DNA of 64,000 nt from Chryseobacterium sp. JV274 (GCF_903969135.1 NZ_LR824569.1:5163722-5227721), one strand, 5' to 3'. Shown: positions 1-7,875, numbered from the stretch's first letter. Numbers and translations are program-made. Notes: generated by a model not told the origin, from the letters alone.

Positions 1-1
1 C

Positions 2-697
2 GCTTCCAGAAAATGCATCCTTGATATAGAAGTCTATAAGCAAAGAGCACTTGCGTACTCTCAGATGGAAGGAGCAATATGTGTACTGAGCGATATGCAG
101 GCGAATAAAAGCTTTATTTATAAATCTGCAGCCGCTGGAGAACTTGGACTCACTATGGGAGAAAATCCCACAGAAATAGATTCTATCTGGGAAGAAGAGA
201 TGCTGAAAAAGATCCATCCGGATGACCGTCTGAAGAAATATATCCATGAACTCCGTTTTTTCAAATTAATGGATGCTATGGAAATGGAACAGCGTACAGA
301 ATACAGTGTGGTGTCAAAAATCAGGATGAAAGATAAAGATGGCGAGTACCGCTGGGTAAAACACCGTATGTTTTATGTGTATTCGCCTTCCAATGGCAGA
401 CTGAGGCTGGCTCTCTGCCTTTACAATATTGCTCTGGCTTCATCTGCGGTTCCTGATTTTATGATTATCAATACAATAAAGGGAGAAGTTGTTGTAAAAG
501 ATAAACTTGATTATAAAAATATTCTGAGTCCCAGAGAACTTGAAGTTTTGAAATTTGTGGGAGAGGGCTATGCCAGCAAAGAAATTGCAGATATACTTTT
601 CATAAGTATCAATACTGTCAGCAGACACCGTCAGAATATTCTGGAAAAACTAAAAGTAAAAAATTCTACACAAGCTTTCAAAGATAGTTTTTATTAA
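2..697 (+). CDS. LuxR-type HTH regulator with PAS-like sensor domain (5' end outside window)
   Basis: The reading frame is open from base 2 with no stop, so the gene probably starts left of the window; an internal ATG lies at 65. Counted from that ATG, residues about 30-125 look like a PAS-fold-3 region (pattern MKDKDGEYRWVKHR). Residues about 154-205 form a GerE/LuxR helix-turn-helix (LSPRELEVL, SKEIADIL, SINTVSRHRQNI). A DNA-binding regulator sensing a small molecule or stress is likely; the ligand is unknown. A stand-alone AraC-type gene follows, but nothing shows that they are co-regulated. Confidence 0.75.
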   Translation, partial: ASRKCILDIEVYKQRALAYSQMEGAICVLSDMQANKSFIYKSAAAGELGLTMGENPTEIDSIWEEEMLKKIHPDDRLKKYIHELRFFKLMDAMEMEQRTEYSVVSKIRMKDKDGEYRWVKHRMFYVYSPSNGRLRLALCLYNIALASSAVPDFMIINTIKGEVVVKDKLDYKNILSPRELEVLKFVGEGYASKEIADILFISINTVSRHRQNILEKLKVKNSTQAFKDSFY

Positions 698-790
698 CTA
701 CTTAGCTTTAAATATCCGAAAAGTTCACCATGTTATTTTGTATCTTATGATTAATTTTATACCTTGAATATAGATTAGCAAGAAAAATAC

Positions 791-1147
791 ATGATGAAAA
801 GAAGTGAAGAAATTACCCGTCAATATTTTACCTTTCTGGACAAGCACATTCAGGAGGTTATTTCCGGAACTGTTCCGGATTTTATGGAGCTGAACGAAAT
901 TGCCGGAGAGCTTGCTGTCTCTCATAAACATCTCACTGATACCATTAAAAAAGAAACCGGAGAGCACCCCTGCTATTTTTATGATGGAAAAATTATCGAA
1001 CAGGCCAAAAAGATGCTCATCAATTCCGATAAATCTATAGCAGAAGTTGCCCGTATTTTTACATATGACCCATCCAATTTTTCAAAATTTTTCAAAAAAA
1101 TGACCGGTTTTACTCCCGGAAAATTCAGGAATTCCAACAAAATTTAA
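791..1147 (+). CDS. Small AraC-family DNA-binding protein
   Basis: 118 residues, essentially an AraC/XylS DNA-binding domain with a short N-terminal helix. The second helix-turn-helix is clear near residues 75-112 (SIAEVARIFTYDPSNFSKFFKK, then TGFTPGKFR). No sensor or dimerisation domain is present, so it either acts without a ligand or pairs with another protein. Two ATGs sit in tandem at the start (791 and 794), and either could be used. Its target is unknown. Confidence 0.75.
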   Translation: MMKRSEEITRQYFTFLDKHIQEVISGTVPDFMELNEIAGELAVSHKHLTDTIKKETGEHPCYFYDGKIIEQAKKMLINSDKSIAEVARIFTYDPSNFSKFFKKMTGFTPGKFRNSNKI

Positions 1148-1575
1148 CCTGCTTATTTTATTTCTTTAAAATTGCTGTGGGAGGGAATTTGTGACGATTT
1201 TCATCTCTTGGTAGGGATTTAAGCATGCCGGATTTTCCATTATAATGAGTGTTTTAGTGAATAATCATCGGAAAACAGCCTGAAAATAATCTTTTATAAA
1301 TGAGATGGTTGTAAGGAATAACCGCCTTTTTTTATTATTTATTTATTAATATTTCTTTATTGTTTACTTTTTTTGTTAAATTTAGGTAAGAAAAAACTAA
1401 TTAATTCAATAGGAAAAAAAAGTTAAAAAGGGACAGATATATAAAATAGTTTGGTTACCAGATAATAAGAATAAATTATTGTGTCTTTAATAATATTTAA
1501 TCTTATTGCAGGCGTTTAAGCCCTCTAAATAGTTATATATTTGTTTCTTTTAAACCACAACAAACAAGATTAAGG
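1148..1575. other. 428-bp intergenic region, AT-rich
   Basis: No ORF or strong hairpin stands out. The right end carries a Bacteroidota-type -7 box 33 bp before the alpha-oxoamine synthase start. The centre has long A/T tracts. I see nothing else I can name. Confidence 0.5.
1536..1543 (+). promoter_or_regulatory. Putative -7 promoter box (TATATTTG)
   Basis: Matches the Bacteroidota -7 consensus TAnnTTTG exactly, 33 bp upstream of the ATG at 1576. No good -33 TTTG is seen at the expected spacing, so the assignment rests on the -7 box alone. Confidence 0.45.
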
Positions 1576-2832
1576 ATGAGCATCAATTTCACAACAGCAA
1601 CTATTAAAGACTTTGAGAATATACCAGATAATAATATGGCTCAAAGGGCTGAAATTTTTTATGAATATTTAGACTACGTAAAGTCTAATGGACACATGAA
1701 TTACAGACTGAAGAATACTTCAGGAACCAATGCGATACTGAATGTAAATATTGCAAACCAAAACAGAGAATTTGTTAGTTTTGTATCAAGTGATTATTTA
1801 GGATTTACGCAGCATCCAAAAGTAAAACAAGCTGCTATTGAAGGAATCGAAAAATATGGTACAGGTACAGGAGCTACTCCTCTCATCGGGGGATATTTTG
1901 ATTACCATAATGCTTTAGAAAAAAGAATTTCAAGTTTTTTTAAAAGAACAGAAGATGAAGCCGTAGTATTTACTACCGGTTATACTGCTAATAGTGCGAG
2001 TTTACAGTGTTTAATGCAGAAAGAAGATCTTGCTATTTTAGATATGGCAGTACATGCCAGTGTACACGAAGGATGCGCTTTTACCAATAAAAAAACTTTT
2101 CCGCACAATAATTTGGAATCTTTGGAACACATTTTGAAGGTATCTGAAAATCTGTACCGTACGAAACTCGTTATTGTGGACGGAGTGTATTCCCAGGATG
2201 GTGATACCTCCCGTATTAATGAGATCTACAATCTTGTGAAAAAGTATAATGCCTTTCTAATGGTAGACGATGTACATGGCGTTGGTATCCTTGGAGAAAC
2301 AGGCAGAGGTACTTTGGAACAGGCTGGTTTATTAGATAAAGTAGACATCATCACGGGAACATTCAGTAAAACGTTTGGAAACCTTGGTGGATATGTCATT
2401 GCCGATAAAAAATTGGCTGCATTTATCAGATTCCATTCCCGTCAGCAGATTTTCTCAGCAACAGCTCCACCATCATCCGCAGGAATTGTTAAAGCCATTG
2501 ATTTAATAGATGAAGAACCTATCTGGAGAGAAAAACTCTGGAGCAATATCAATTATTTCAAAAAAGGACTTGATGATCTTGGATTGGATACCGGAGTTAC
2601 CTGTTCCGCAATTATTCCAGTGAAAATAGGAGATCCCTATGTAACAGGTGAAGCAGGAAAACTACTAATAGAAAAAGGAATCTACACCAACCCGATTCTT
2701 TATCCGGCTGTACCAAGAAAAGATGCGCGTATCAGGATGAGTGTAACCGCAAGACACGAAAAAGAACATCTCGACAAAACGCTTAACGCGTTTGATGATA
2801 TTAATAAAAAATTGCATATTGCAAAAAAATAA
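1576..2832 (+). CDS. Alpha-oxoamine synthase (serine palmitoyltransferase / cysteate acyltransferase-like)
   Basis: 418-aa PLP enzyme of the KBL/AONS/SPT family, which joins an acyl thioester to an amino acid with loss of CO2. The PLP lysine is K265 (FSKTFGNLGG), with the aspartate and histidine of the cofactor pocket at D232 and H234 (VDDVHGVG). In Bacteroidota such enzymes make either 3-ketosphinganine from serine (SPT) or 3-ketocapnine from cysteate (CapA/SulA, the first step of sulfonolipid synthesis, known in Flavobacterium johnsoniae and Chryseobacterium). Biotin or threonine catabolism is less likely because no bio or tdh gene is near. The substrate cannot be fixed from sequence alone. 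A TetR gene follows 5 bp downstream, probably in the same transcript. Confidence 0.85.
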   Translation: MSINFTTATIKDFENIPDNNMAQRAEIFYEYLDYVKSNGHMNYRLKNTSGTNAILNVNIANQNREFVSFVSSDYLGFTQHPKVKQAAIEGIEKYGTGTGATPLIGGYFDYHNALEKRISSFFKRTEDEAVVFTTGYTANSASLQCLMQKEDLAILDMAVHASVHEGCAFTNKKTFPHNNLESLEHILKVSENLYRTKLVIVDGVYSQDGDTSRINEIYNLVKKYNAFLMVDDVHGVGILGETGRGTLEQAGLLDKVDIITGTFSKTFGNLGGYVIADKKLAAFIRFHSRQQIFSATAPPSSAGIVKAIDLIDEEPIWREKLWSNINYFKKGLDDLGLDTGVTCSAIIPVKIGDPYVTGEAGKLLIEKGIYTNPILYPAVPRKDARIRMSVTARHEKEHLDKTLNAFDDINKKLHIAKK

Positions 2833-2837
2833 TAATT

Positions 2838-3470
2838 ATGCCTAGAAAAGTAGTGCAGGGCCCCATTAGGGACAAAGAAAAAACAAAGCAAAAACTGCTT
2901 GCTGCAGTTGGTAAAATTTTAAGAGTAAAAGGATACTCCGGACTAAAAGTAAGTAAAATTGCCGCAGTGGCCGGATTTGATAAAAAATTGATCTATGAGT
3001 ACTTTGGAAGTACTGATAAACTGATTGATGAATATATCAAATCTCAGGATTACTGGAGCCAGGTCAATCAGGACGTTGATATGGATTTCTCTGACGGTGG
3101 ACACGAACTTACTAAAATGGTTGTACTCAACCAGTTCGAAAACCTGAAGAAGAATAAAGAACTTCAGAAGATTATCCTGTGGGAGCTTTCAGAAAGTAAA
3201 CCTATTCTTAAGAAATTAGTTGAACAACGTGAAGAGGTAGGAGAAGTTTTATTTGGGAATATCTCAGATCCTTATTTTGGTGAAGGGGTAGCTACAAGAC
3301 ACAGGGCAATTATGGCTTTGATTGTTTCCGGGGCTTACTATCTTAACCTTTATACAGGATATAACGCAAACAAGTTCTGCGGTATTGACCTGAAAACTGA
3401 AGAAGGTAGAAAAGAGATTGAAAGTGCTATTGTTGAGTTGATTGACTTTGCATACAGCAAAAAAAAGTAG
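2838..3470 (+). CDS. TetR/AcrR family regulator
   Basis: 210 residues. The N-terminal helix-turn-helix spans about residues 12-60 (SGLKVSKIAAVAGFDKKLIYEYFGS), followed by an all-helical ligand domain of a type common in Flavobacteriia. The start codon is 5 bp after the alpha-oxoamine synthase stop, so the two are probably co-transcribed and the regulator may control that lipid gene. It could equally act elsewhere; no operator was identified. Confidence 0.8.
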   Translation: MPRKVVQGPIRDKEKTKQKLLAAVGKILRVKGYSGLKVSKIAAVAGFDKKLIYEYFGSTDKLIDEYIKSQDYWSQVNQDVDMDFSDGGHELTKMVVLNQFENLKKNKELQKIILWELSESKPILKKLVEQREEVGEVLFGNISDPYFGEGVATRHRAIMALIVSGAYYLNLYTGYNANKFCGIDLKTEEGRKEIESAIVELIDFAYSKKK

Positions 3471-3568
3471 GGATTAAAAGTTTTCCGATTTAAACAGAAA
3501 TACGTTTTTTGTTGATATTTGAAAACTTTTAATTTTCAAATTAAAACTATATTTCTTATTTTTGACCA

Positions 3569-4654
3569 ATGGAAAATTTTATAGTATCTGCAAGAAAATA
3601 TCGTCCTCAGGAGTTTGATACGGTTGTAGGGCAATCCCATATTACGGATACTTTAGAACATGCAATTGAAGAAAGTCAATTAGCTCAGGCATTACTTTTT
3701 TGTGGTCCTCGTGGTGTGGGTAAAACTACTTGTGCCAGAATTCTTGCAAGAAAAATCAATGAGAAAGATGGCTCGGTTTCAGAAGATGGCTTTGCTTATA
3801 ATATCTATGAGCTGGATGCTGCATCCAATAACTCTGTAGATGATATAAGGGAACTGATAGATCAGGTAAGATTTGCACCTCAGGTTGGTAAATACAAAGT
3901 ATATATCATAGATGAGGTCCATATGCTGTCTTCTGCCGCTTTCAATGCTTTCCTTAAAACACTGGAAGAGCCACCTGCCCATGCCATCTTTATTCTGGCA
4001 ACAACAGAGAAACATAAAATTATTCCAACAATTTTATCCCGTTGTCAGATCTATGACTTCAAGAGAATTGTCATTGAAGATATCCAGAATCATCTGAGAA
4101 ATATTGCTCAAAAAGAAAATATCCAGTATGAAGATGATGCATTGTACCTGATTGCTCAGAAAGCTGACGGGGCACTAAGAGATGCGCTTTCTATCTTCGA
4201 CAGGCTTTCTACATTCTCCCAGAAAAATATTACGCTGGCAAAAGCAGCCGAAGTACTGAATATTCTGGATTACGATCAATACCTCAATATTGTAGATCTT
4301 GCCAAGGAAAACAAAATTCCTGAAGTGCTTTTTGCGTTCAATGAAATTGTAAAAAAAGGATTTGATCCCCATATTTTTATTGCCGGATTAGGAAATCATT
4401 TCAGAGACCTGATGATGGCGCAGAATGCTTCTACGATCGACCTCATTGAAGTAGGAGAGAAGACGAAATCCAAATTTATAGAACAGGGACAGAAGTGGGC
4501 TGCCCAGCAGCTGATTGATGGCATTGAAATCTGCAACCATGCAGATATTAATTATAAGAATTCCAAAAACCCAAGACTTACGGTTGAAATTGCATTAATG
4601 CAGCTTGCTTCACTGACAGCTAATTTAGGCGATACTAAAAAAAAAAGTTCCTGA
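3569..4654 (+). CDS. dnaX: DNA polymerase III clamp-loader ATPase, gamma-form reading frame of dnaX
   Basis: 361 residues of AAA+ clamp loader. Walker A is GPRGVGKTT at 46-54, Walker B is IIDE ending at D115-E116, with sensor-1 ILATTEKHK and arginine-finger motif ILSRC. The zinc module found in most bacterial DnaX (four cysteines after Walker A) is missing; the region is a short acidic loop, as I recall for other Flavobacteriia. The frame ends with KKK-SS-stop just after an A10 run at 4637-4646, while the tau-like continuation lies in the -1 frame. This is most simply read as gamma made by normal termination and tau by slippage at the A run. A one-base homopolymer error is the alternative. 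Confidence 0.9.
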   Translation: MENFIVSARKYRPQEFDTVVGQSHITDTLEHAIEESQLAQALLFCGPRGVGKTTCARILARKINEKDGSVSEDGFAYNIYELDAASNNSVDDIRELIDQVRFAPQVGKYKVYIIDEVHMLSSAAFNAFLKTLEEPPAHAIFILATTEKHKIIPTILSRCQIYDFKRIVIEDIQNHLRNIAQKENIQYEDDALYLIAQKADGALRDALSIFDRLSTFSQKNITLAKAAEVLNILDYDQYLNIVDLAKENKIPEVLFAFNEIVKKGFDPHIFIAGLGNHFRDLMMAQNASTIDLIEVGEKTKSKFIEQGQKWAAQQLIDGIEICNHADINYKNSKNPRLTVEIALMQLASLTANLGDTKKKSS

Positions 4655-4686
4655 TTCTGGCTCCGTTTCTTAGTGAGAAACAGGAG
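4637..4686 (+). promoter_or_regulatory. Candidate programmed -1 frameshift / transcriptional slippage site in dnaX
   Basis: Ten consecutive A (4637-4646) are followed by G. In the gamma frame this reads AAA AAA AAA AGT TCC TGA. The -1 frame opens at 4639, directly after a TAA at 4636-4638, and stays open to 5268. A bulged hairpin lies downstream: CTCC GTTTCT (4661-4670), loop 4671-4675, AGAAAC (4676-4681), bulged A, GGAG (4683-4686). The gap of about 15 nt to the hairpin is longer than usual for ribosomal stimulators, so RNA polymerase slippage on A10, as known in Thermus dnaX, fits better. Confidence 0.65.
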
Positions 4687-5268
4687 GTGAAGATACCGGA
4701 AAAAACTCCGGAGAAAAAAGAAGTTAAAGCAGAACAAAAGCCTGCTGCTTTGGAACAAGTTGAGGAAACTTTAGTAACAAAAACAACCAGGCCATTATCA
4801 AGACCGGGAATTTCTTCCGGTTTCAGCATCAATTCTTTCCTGAATAAAGAAGATAAAGTGGAAACAACAGAAGATGTTGTTGTGAAAACTGAACATCTTC
4901 CTCAAAACCATTTTACAGATACAGATCTGCAGATGGAATGGAAAATTATGCTTAAACAGCTTCAGGTAAAAAATAACTTTGTATTTAACGCAGTAAAAAC
5001 ATTCAAACTGGAAAAAGCTGCAGAAAATAAAATCAAAGTTTTATTCCCTTCAGATTCTGCCAAAGTAGAATTTGATAAAATAAGCGGAGAATTTTTTAAT
5101 CATTTTAAAAGAAAAATTCAAAACCATAGAATTGAGGTAGAATACGTCAGAGACGTTGAAAACCTGAAGATTGAAGTGGTGACCAAGAGGAAAATGTTTG
5201 AAAAAATGATCGAAAAAAATCCACTTTTAAAAGATCTTGATGATTTAATGAAGTTTGATTTGACATAA
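4645..5268 (+). CDS. dnaX: Tau-specific C-terminal part of DnaX (reached by -1 shift)
   Basis: Reading in the -1 frame from 4645 gives 207 residues joined directly to the gamma frame, for a tau product of about 566 aa, the usual length in this group. It has a Lys/Glu/Pro-rich linker (about residues 1-75) and then a folded C-terminal domain with WKIMLKQLQVKNNFVFNAVKT, probably the part that contacts polymerase or helicase. A GTG at 4687 with an upstream AGGAG could allow separate initiation, but that stretch is also the 3' arm of the frameshift hairpin. I treat this as one gene with two products, not as an independent gene. Confidence 0.7.
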   Translation, partial: KFLILAPFLSEKQEVKIPEKTPEKKEVKAEQKPAALEQVEETLVTKTTRPLSRPGISSGFSINSFLNKEDKVETTEDVVVKTEHLPQNHFTDTDLQMEWKIMLKQLQVKNNFVFNAVKTFKLEKAAENKIKVLFPSDSAKVEFDKISGEFFNHFKRKIQNHRIEVEYVRDVENLKIEVVTKRKMFEKMIEKNPLLKDLDDLMKFDLT

Positions 5269-5282
5269 TTTTTATATATTTG
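5254..5282 (+). promoter_or_regulatory. Promoter of the aromatic leader/DAHP synthase transcript
   Basis: TTTG at 5254-5257 and TATATTTG at 5275-5282 are separated by 17 bp, an excellent match to the Bacteroidota sigma-A pattern. It overlaps the end of dnaX. Transcription would start near 5288, giving a leader of about 380 nt before the ATG at 5669. Confidence 0.7.
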
Positions 5283-5294
5283 TCAGATATTTCT

Positions 5295-5314
5295 GTTGAA
5301 AATACGTTTTCAAC
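5295..5314 (+). other. Perfect hairpin at the start of the aro leader RNA
   Basis: GTTGAAAA and TTTTCAAC form an 8-bp stem around a TACG tetraloop, right after the predicted transcription start. No T-run follows, so it is not a terminator. It may protect the 5' end or take part in the leader's regulatory folding. Confidence 0.55.
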
Positions 5315-5365
5315 AAGAACAAATTACAACCAGAAACGCTAAAACAAAGACATTTCCAGAATAAA

Positions 5366-5497
5366 ATGGAAAAACTGACTAACACATATCTGTCTTTTTT
5401 TGCACCCGCTAATTACTTTTTTAGCGGTTATTTTAGTTTTTCTGCTTCTTATTATAGAAATTTCAGAACGTATTACCGATTTTATTGGTACTGTTAA
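5366..5497 (+). CDS. Aromatic-residue-rich leader peptide (candidate attenuator ORF)
   Basis: 43 codons with an A-rich stretch before the ATG, a usual start context here. The peptide holds 9 Tyr, 8 Phe and 1 Trp (18 of 43), with runs SFF, YFF, YY, YY and a final RFYWYC before TAA. It lies between a strong promoter and the DAHP synthase/chorismate mutase gene, the entry step of Phe/Tyr/Trp synthesis. Ribosome stalling on scarce aromatic tRNAs could therefore control read-through. A 7-bp hairpin (CCGCTAA 5406-5412, TTAGCGG 5421-5427) followed by a T-rich tract lies inside the ORF. The peptide content is seen; the mechanism is inferred. Confidence 0.65.
   Translation: MEKLTNTYLSFFAPANYFFSGYFSFSASYYRNFRTYYRFYWYC
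5406..5442 (+). terminator. Terminator-like hairpin within the aromatic leader
   Basis: CCGCTAA/TTAGCGG is a perfect 7-bp stem with an 8-nt loop, followed by a T-rich stretch ending TTTTT. It overlaps codons 14-26 of the leader peptide, so a moving or stalled ribosome would decide whether it forms. A second weak long-range pairing, AGCCCT (5532-5537) with AGGGCT (5615-5620), lies downstream. Confidence 0.45.
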
Positions 5498-5668
5498 CTG
5501 AATTTCTTTCCAAAAAATACAGGAGAAGTAGAGCCCTATTATTTTCCTGATTCCTTTAAAAATTTTTGAACGGCATTTTTTGAAAAGAATTATAAATTAA
5601 ATTTTATAATCCAAAGGGCTATTGCTGTCAACGAAAAAATTATATAAAAAAACAATAAAATTTAGAAT

Positions 5669-6751
5669 ATGAATTTAAATGATTTGAAAAATGAGTGGAT
5701 CGATGGGCTTACACAGCCACTAATGATCGCGGGACCATGTAGCGCAGAAAGTGAAGCTCAGATGCTTGAAACCGCCAGGAGAATTAAAGAATCCAATGCC
5801 AATGTATCGGTTTTCCGTGCGGGAATCTGGAAGCCTCGTACCAAACCAAACGGTTTTGAAGGAGTAGGAGTAATCGGTTTGAACTGGCTAAAAAAAGTAA
5901 AAGAAGAGTATGGTTTTAAAACAGCTACTGAGGTAGCCAATGCACACCATGTATTTGCAGCTCTGGAAGCAGATGTAGATGTTCTTTGGATTGGAGCACG
6001 TTCTACAGTGAACCCGTTTACAGTACAGGAAATTGCAATGGCTTTAAGAGGAACAGATAAACCTGTATTCGTGAAAAACCCTGTGAATCCGGATCTTGCA
6101 TTATGGATTGGAGCGTTGGAAAGACTTTTAGGTCAGGATATTAAAAACCTGGGAGTAATTCACAGAGGATTTTCAACATACCAGAAAACAAAATACAGAA
6201 ACAACCCGAACTGGCAGATTGCCCTTGATTTCAAAAGCCAGTTTCCAAATATTCCAATGTTGATTGACCCATCACACATCTGCGGAAACAGAACCGGTCT
6301 TGCTGATATTACACAGGAAGCTCTTAACGTAGGATACCAGGGTGCTATCATTGAATCACACTGTAATCCTGATGAAGCCTGGAGTGATGCTTCTCAGCAG
6401 ATTACTCCTGAAGTTCTTGCAGACCTTATTGGTAATCTGAAAGTAAGAAGCTCTAATCTTGCAGGATTTGAAGGAGAAATGGGAAGACACAGAACTTTAA
6501 TCTCGGATCTTGACTTCCAGTTAATAGAACTTCTTTCTCAAAGAATGAAAATTTCTGAAAAGATCGGTAAGCTTAAAAAGGAAAATGATATCGCGATTTT
6601 CCAGCCTGAACGTTGGAAAGTAATCACGGAATACGCTAATCAAAAAGCAAAAGAAACCGGAATGTCTCAGGAATTTATTGAAAAAGTCTTCAAAGCAATT
6701 CACGAAGAATCTATTGAAGTTCAGAACAGCATTATGATCGATAAGAGATAA
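5669..6751 (+). CDS. Bifunctional DAHP synthase / chorismate mutase
   Basis: 360 residues. About 1-260 are a KdsA-like (type I-beta) 3-deoxy-7-phosphoheptulonate synthase: MIAGPCSAES, VFRAGIWKPRTKP, KNPVNPDLALWIGA, HRGFS, DPSHICGNR, ESHCNPDEAWSDASQQ. About 270-355 are an AroQ-type chorismate mutase (MGRHRTLISDLDFQLIELLSQRM, KISEKIGKLK). The enzyme joins PEP and erythrose-4-phosphate, and also turns chorismate into prephenate, so it serves both the start of the pathway and the Phe/Tyr branch. It stands alone here, behind its own promoter and a long leader containing a Phe/Tyr-rich peptide, which suggests end-product control by attenuation as well as possible allostery through the mutase domain. 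Confidence 0.95.
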   Translation: MNLNDLKNEWIDGLTQPLMIAGPCSAESEAQMLETARRIKESNANVSVFRAGIWKPRTKPNGFEGVGVIGLNWLKKVKEEYGFKTATEVANAHHVFAALEADVDVLWIGARSTVNPFTVQEIAMALRGTDKPVFVKNPVNPDLALWIGALERLLGQDIKNLGVIHRGFSTYQKTKYRNNPNWQIALDFKSQFPNIPMLIDPSHICGNRTGLADITQEALNVGYQGAIIESHCNPDEAWSDASQQITPEVLADLIGNLKVRSSNLAGFEGEMGRHRTLISDLDFQLIELLSQRMKISEKIGKLKKENDIAIFQPERWKVITEYANQKAKETGMSQEFIEKVFKAIHEESIEVQNSIMIDKR

Positions 6752-6845
6752 ACAGCAGATAAACGGGTAAGGGGATTAGGGTTTAGGATAAGTAGAATTG
6801 ATTTAATTCCTGAAAACAATTACCTATTTACGGCAAAAAATATTT

Positions 6846-6922
6846 ATTAGGGCTTAGACCTCAGGATTTAGAAGAATTGAAACATGTGTTTTTAACCTAT
6901 TTCCTGAATGCTAAGCCCTAAT
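6846..6922. repeat. 12-bp perfect inverted repeat upstream of rsgA
   Basis: ATTAGGGCTTAG (6846-6857) and CTAAGCCCTAAT (6911-6922) are exact reverse complements, 53 bp apart. A related string, ATTAGGGTTTAG, occurs near 6776. It looks like a degenerate repeat or large stem-loop ending just before the rsgA promoter box. Confidence 0.6.
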
Positions 6923-6926
6923 TCCT

Positions 6927-6934
6927 TATATTTG
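6927..6934 (+). promoter_or_regulatory. Putative -7 box of rsgA (TATATTTG)
   Basis: Exact TAnnTTTG match ending 14 bp before the rsgA ATG, so the leader would be short (about 8-10 nt). No clear -33 TTTG is seen. Confidence 0.5.
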
Positions 6935-6948
6935 CACCAGTATTATCT

Positions 6949-7875
6949 ATGAAAGGAAAAATCATTAAATCTACAGGCAGCTGGTACCAGGTTTTGGAAT
7001 TGGAAACAAATAAAATTTTCGAGGCCAGAATCAGGGGGAAATTCAAATTAATAAAAACAAGGCTTACCAATCCACTTGCTGTAGGAGATTTTGTTGAGTT
7101 TCAACTGGAGCAGGATGATATTGCCTGGATCACGAAAATTGAGCCACGCTCCAATTATCTGATCAGAAAATCAGTAAACCTTTCAAAAGAAGCCCATATT
7201 ATCGCTTCCAATATTAATTTAGCGTGCTTTATCTTTACCCTGAAACATCCTGAAACATCTTTAGGATTTCTTGACAGATTTTTGGCATGCTGTGAAGCCT
7301 ATAATATTACTCCTTTGATTCTTTTTAATAAGATTGATGTTCTCCAGGGGGAAGAAATAGAAATTGTGAAAGATGTCGAGTTTCTCTACCAGGAAATTGG
7401 ATATAACACATTGGAAATTTCATCTTATTCAAGACTGAATCTAGATCAGTTGCAGGAAATCCTTAAAGATAGAACTTCAGTGTTCTTCGGACACTCCGGT
7501 TGTGGGAAATCTACTTTAGTAAATGCTTTGCAGCCAGGACTGAATTTGAAAACATCTGAAATTTCAGACACCCATCTGAAAGGAAAGCATACAACAACTT
7601 TTGCACAGATGCACTTCTGGGATTTTGGCGGAAATGTTATCGACACCCCTGGAGTTCGTGAATTTGCAATGATCGATATTGAAAAAGAAGAAGTACAGCA
7701 TTACTTCCCTGAGATTTTCAAAAAGAGAGAAGAGTGCAAATTTCACAATTGCCTTCACATTAATGAGCCGAAATGTGCTGTTCTTGATGCCCTTGAAACA
7801 GGCGAAATACAACATTCGCGCTATTCTACGTACATTAAATTGATGGATGAGGCGGAAGAAGCTTCTCAGAAATAA
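6949..7875 (+). CDS. rsgA: Ribosome small-subunit-dependent GTPase A
   Basis: 308-aa YjeQ/RsgA, which helps late maturation of the 30S subunit. It has an N-terminal OB-fold (about 1-70) and a circularly permuted GTPase domain in the expected order: G4 FNKID, then G1 GHSGCGKST at 181-189, G3 DTPG. The C-terminal zinc site is C263-x4-C268-x-H270-x5-C276. All hallmark residues are present. It is transcribed alone from the box just upstream. Confidence 0.95.
   Translation: MKGKIIKSTGSWYQVLELETNKIFEARIRGKFKLIKTRLTNPLAVGDFVEFQLEQDDIAWITKIEPRSNYLIRKSVNLSKEAHIIASNINLACFIFTLKHPETSLGFLDRFLACCEAYNITPLILFNKIDVLQGEEIEIVKDVEFLYQEIGYNTLEISSYSRLNLDQLQEILKDRTSVFFGHSGCGKSTLVNALQPGLNLKTSEISDTHLKGKHTTTFAQMHFWDFGGNVIDTPGVREFAMIDIEKEEVQHYFPEIFKKREECKFHNCLHINEPKCAVLDALETGEIQHSRYSTYIKLMDEAEEASQK

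Noticed and set aside
3557..3564. TATTTTTG promoter box 5 bp before the dnaX ATG
   Set aside because: It would make the mRNA essentially leaderless; no -33 box is in place and AT-rich DNA gives such matches by chance.
4687..5268. Separate gene starting at GTG 4687
   Set aside because: Its frame joins the dnaX frame at the A10 run, the length fits tau, and the apparent ribosome site is part of the downstream hairpin.
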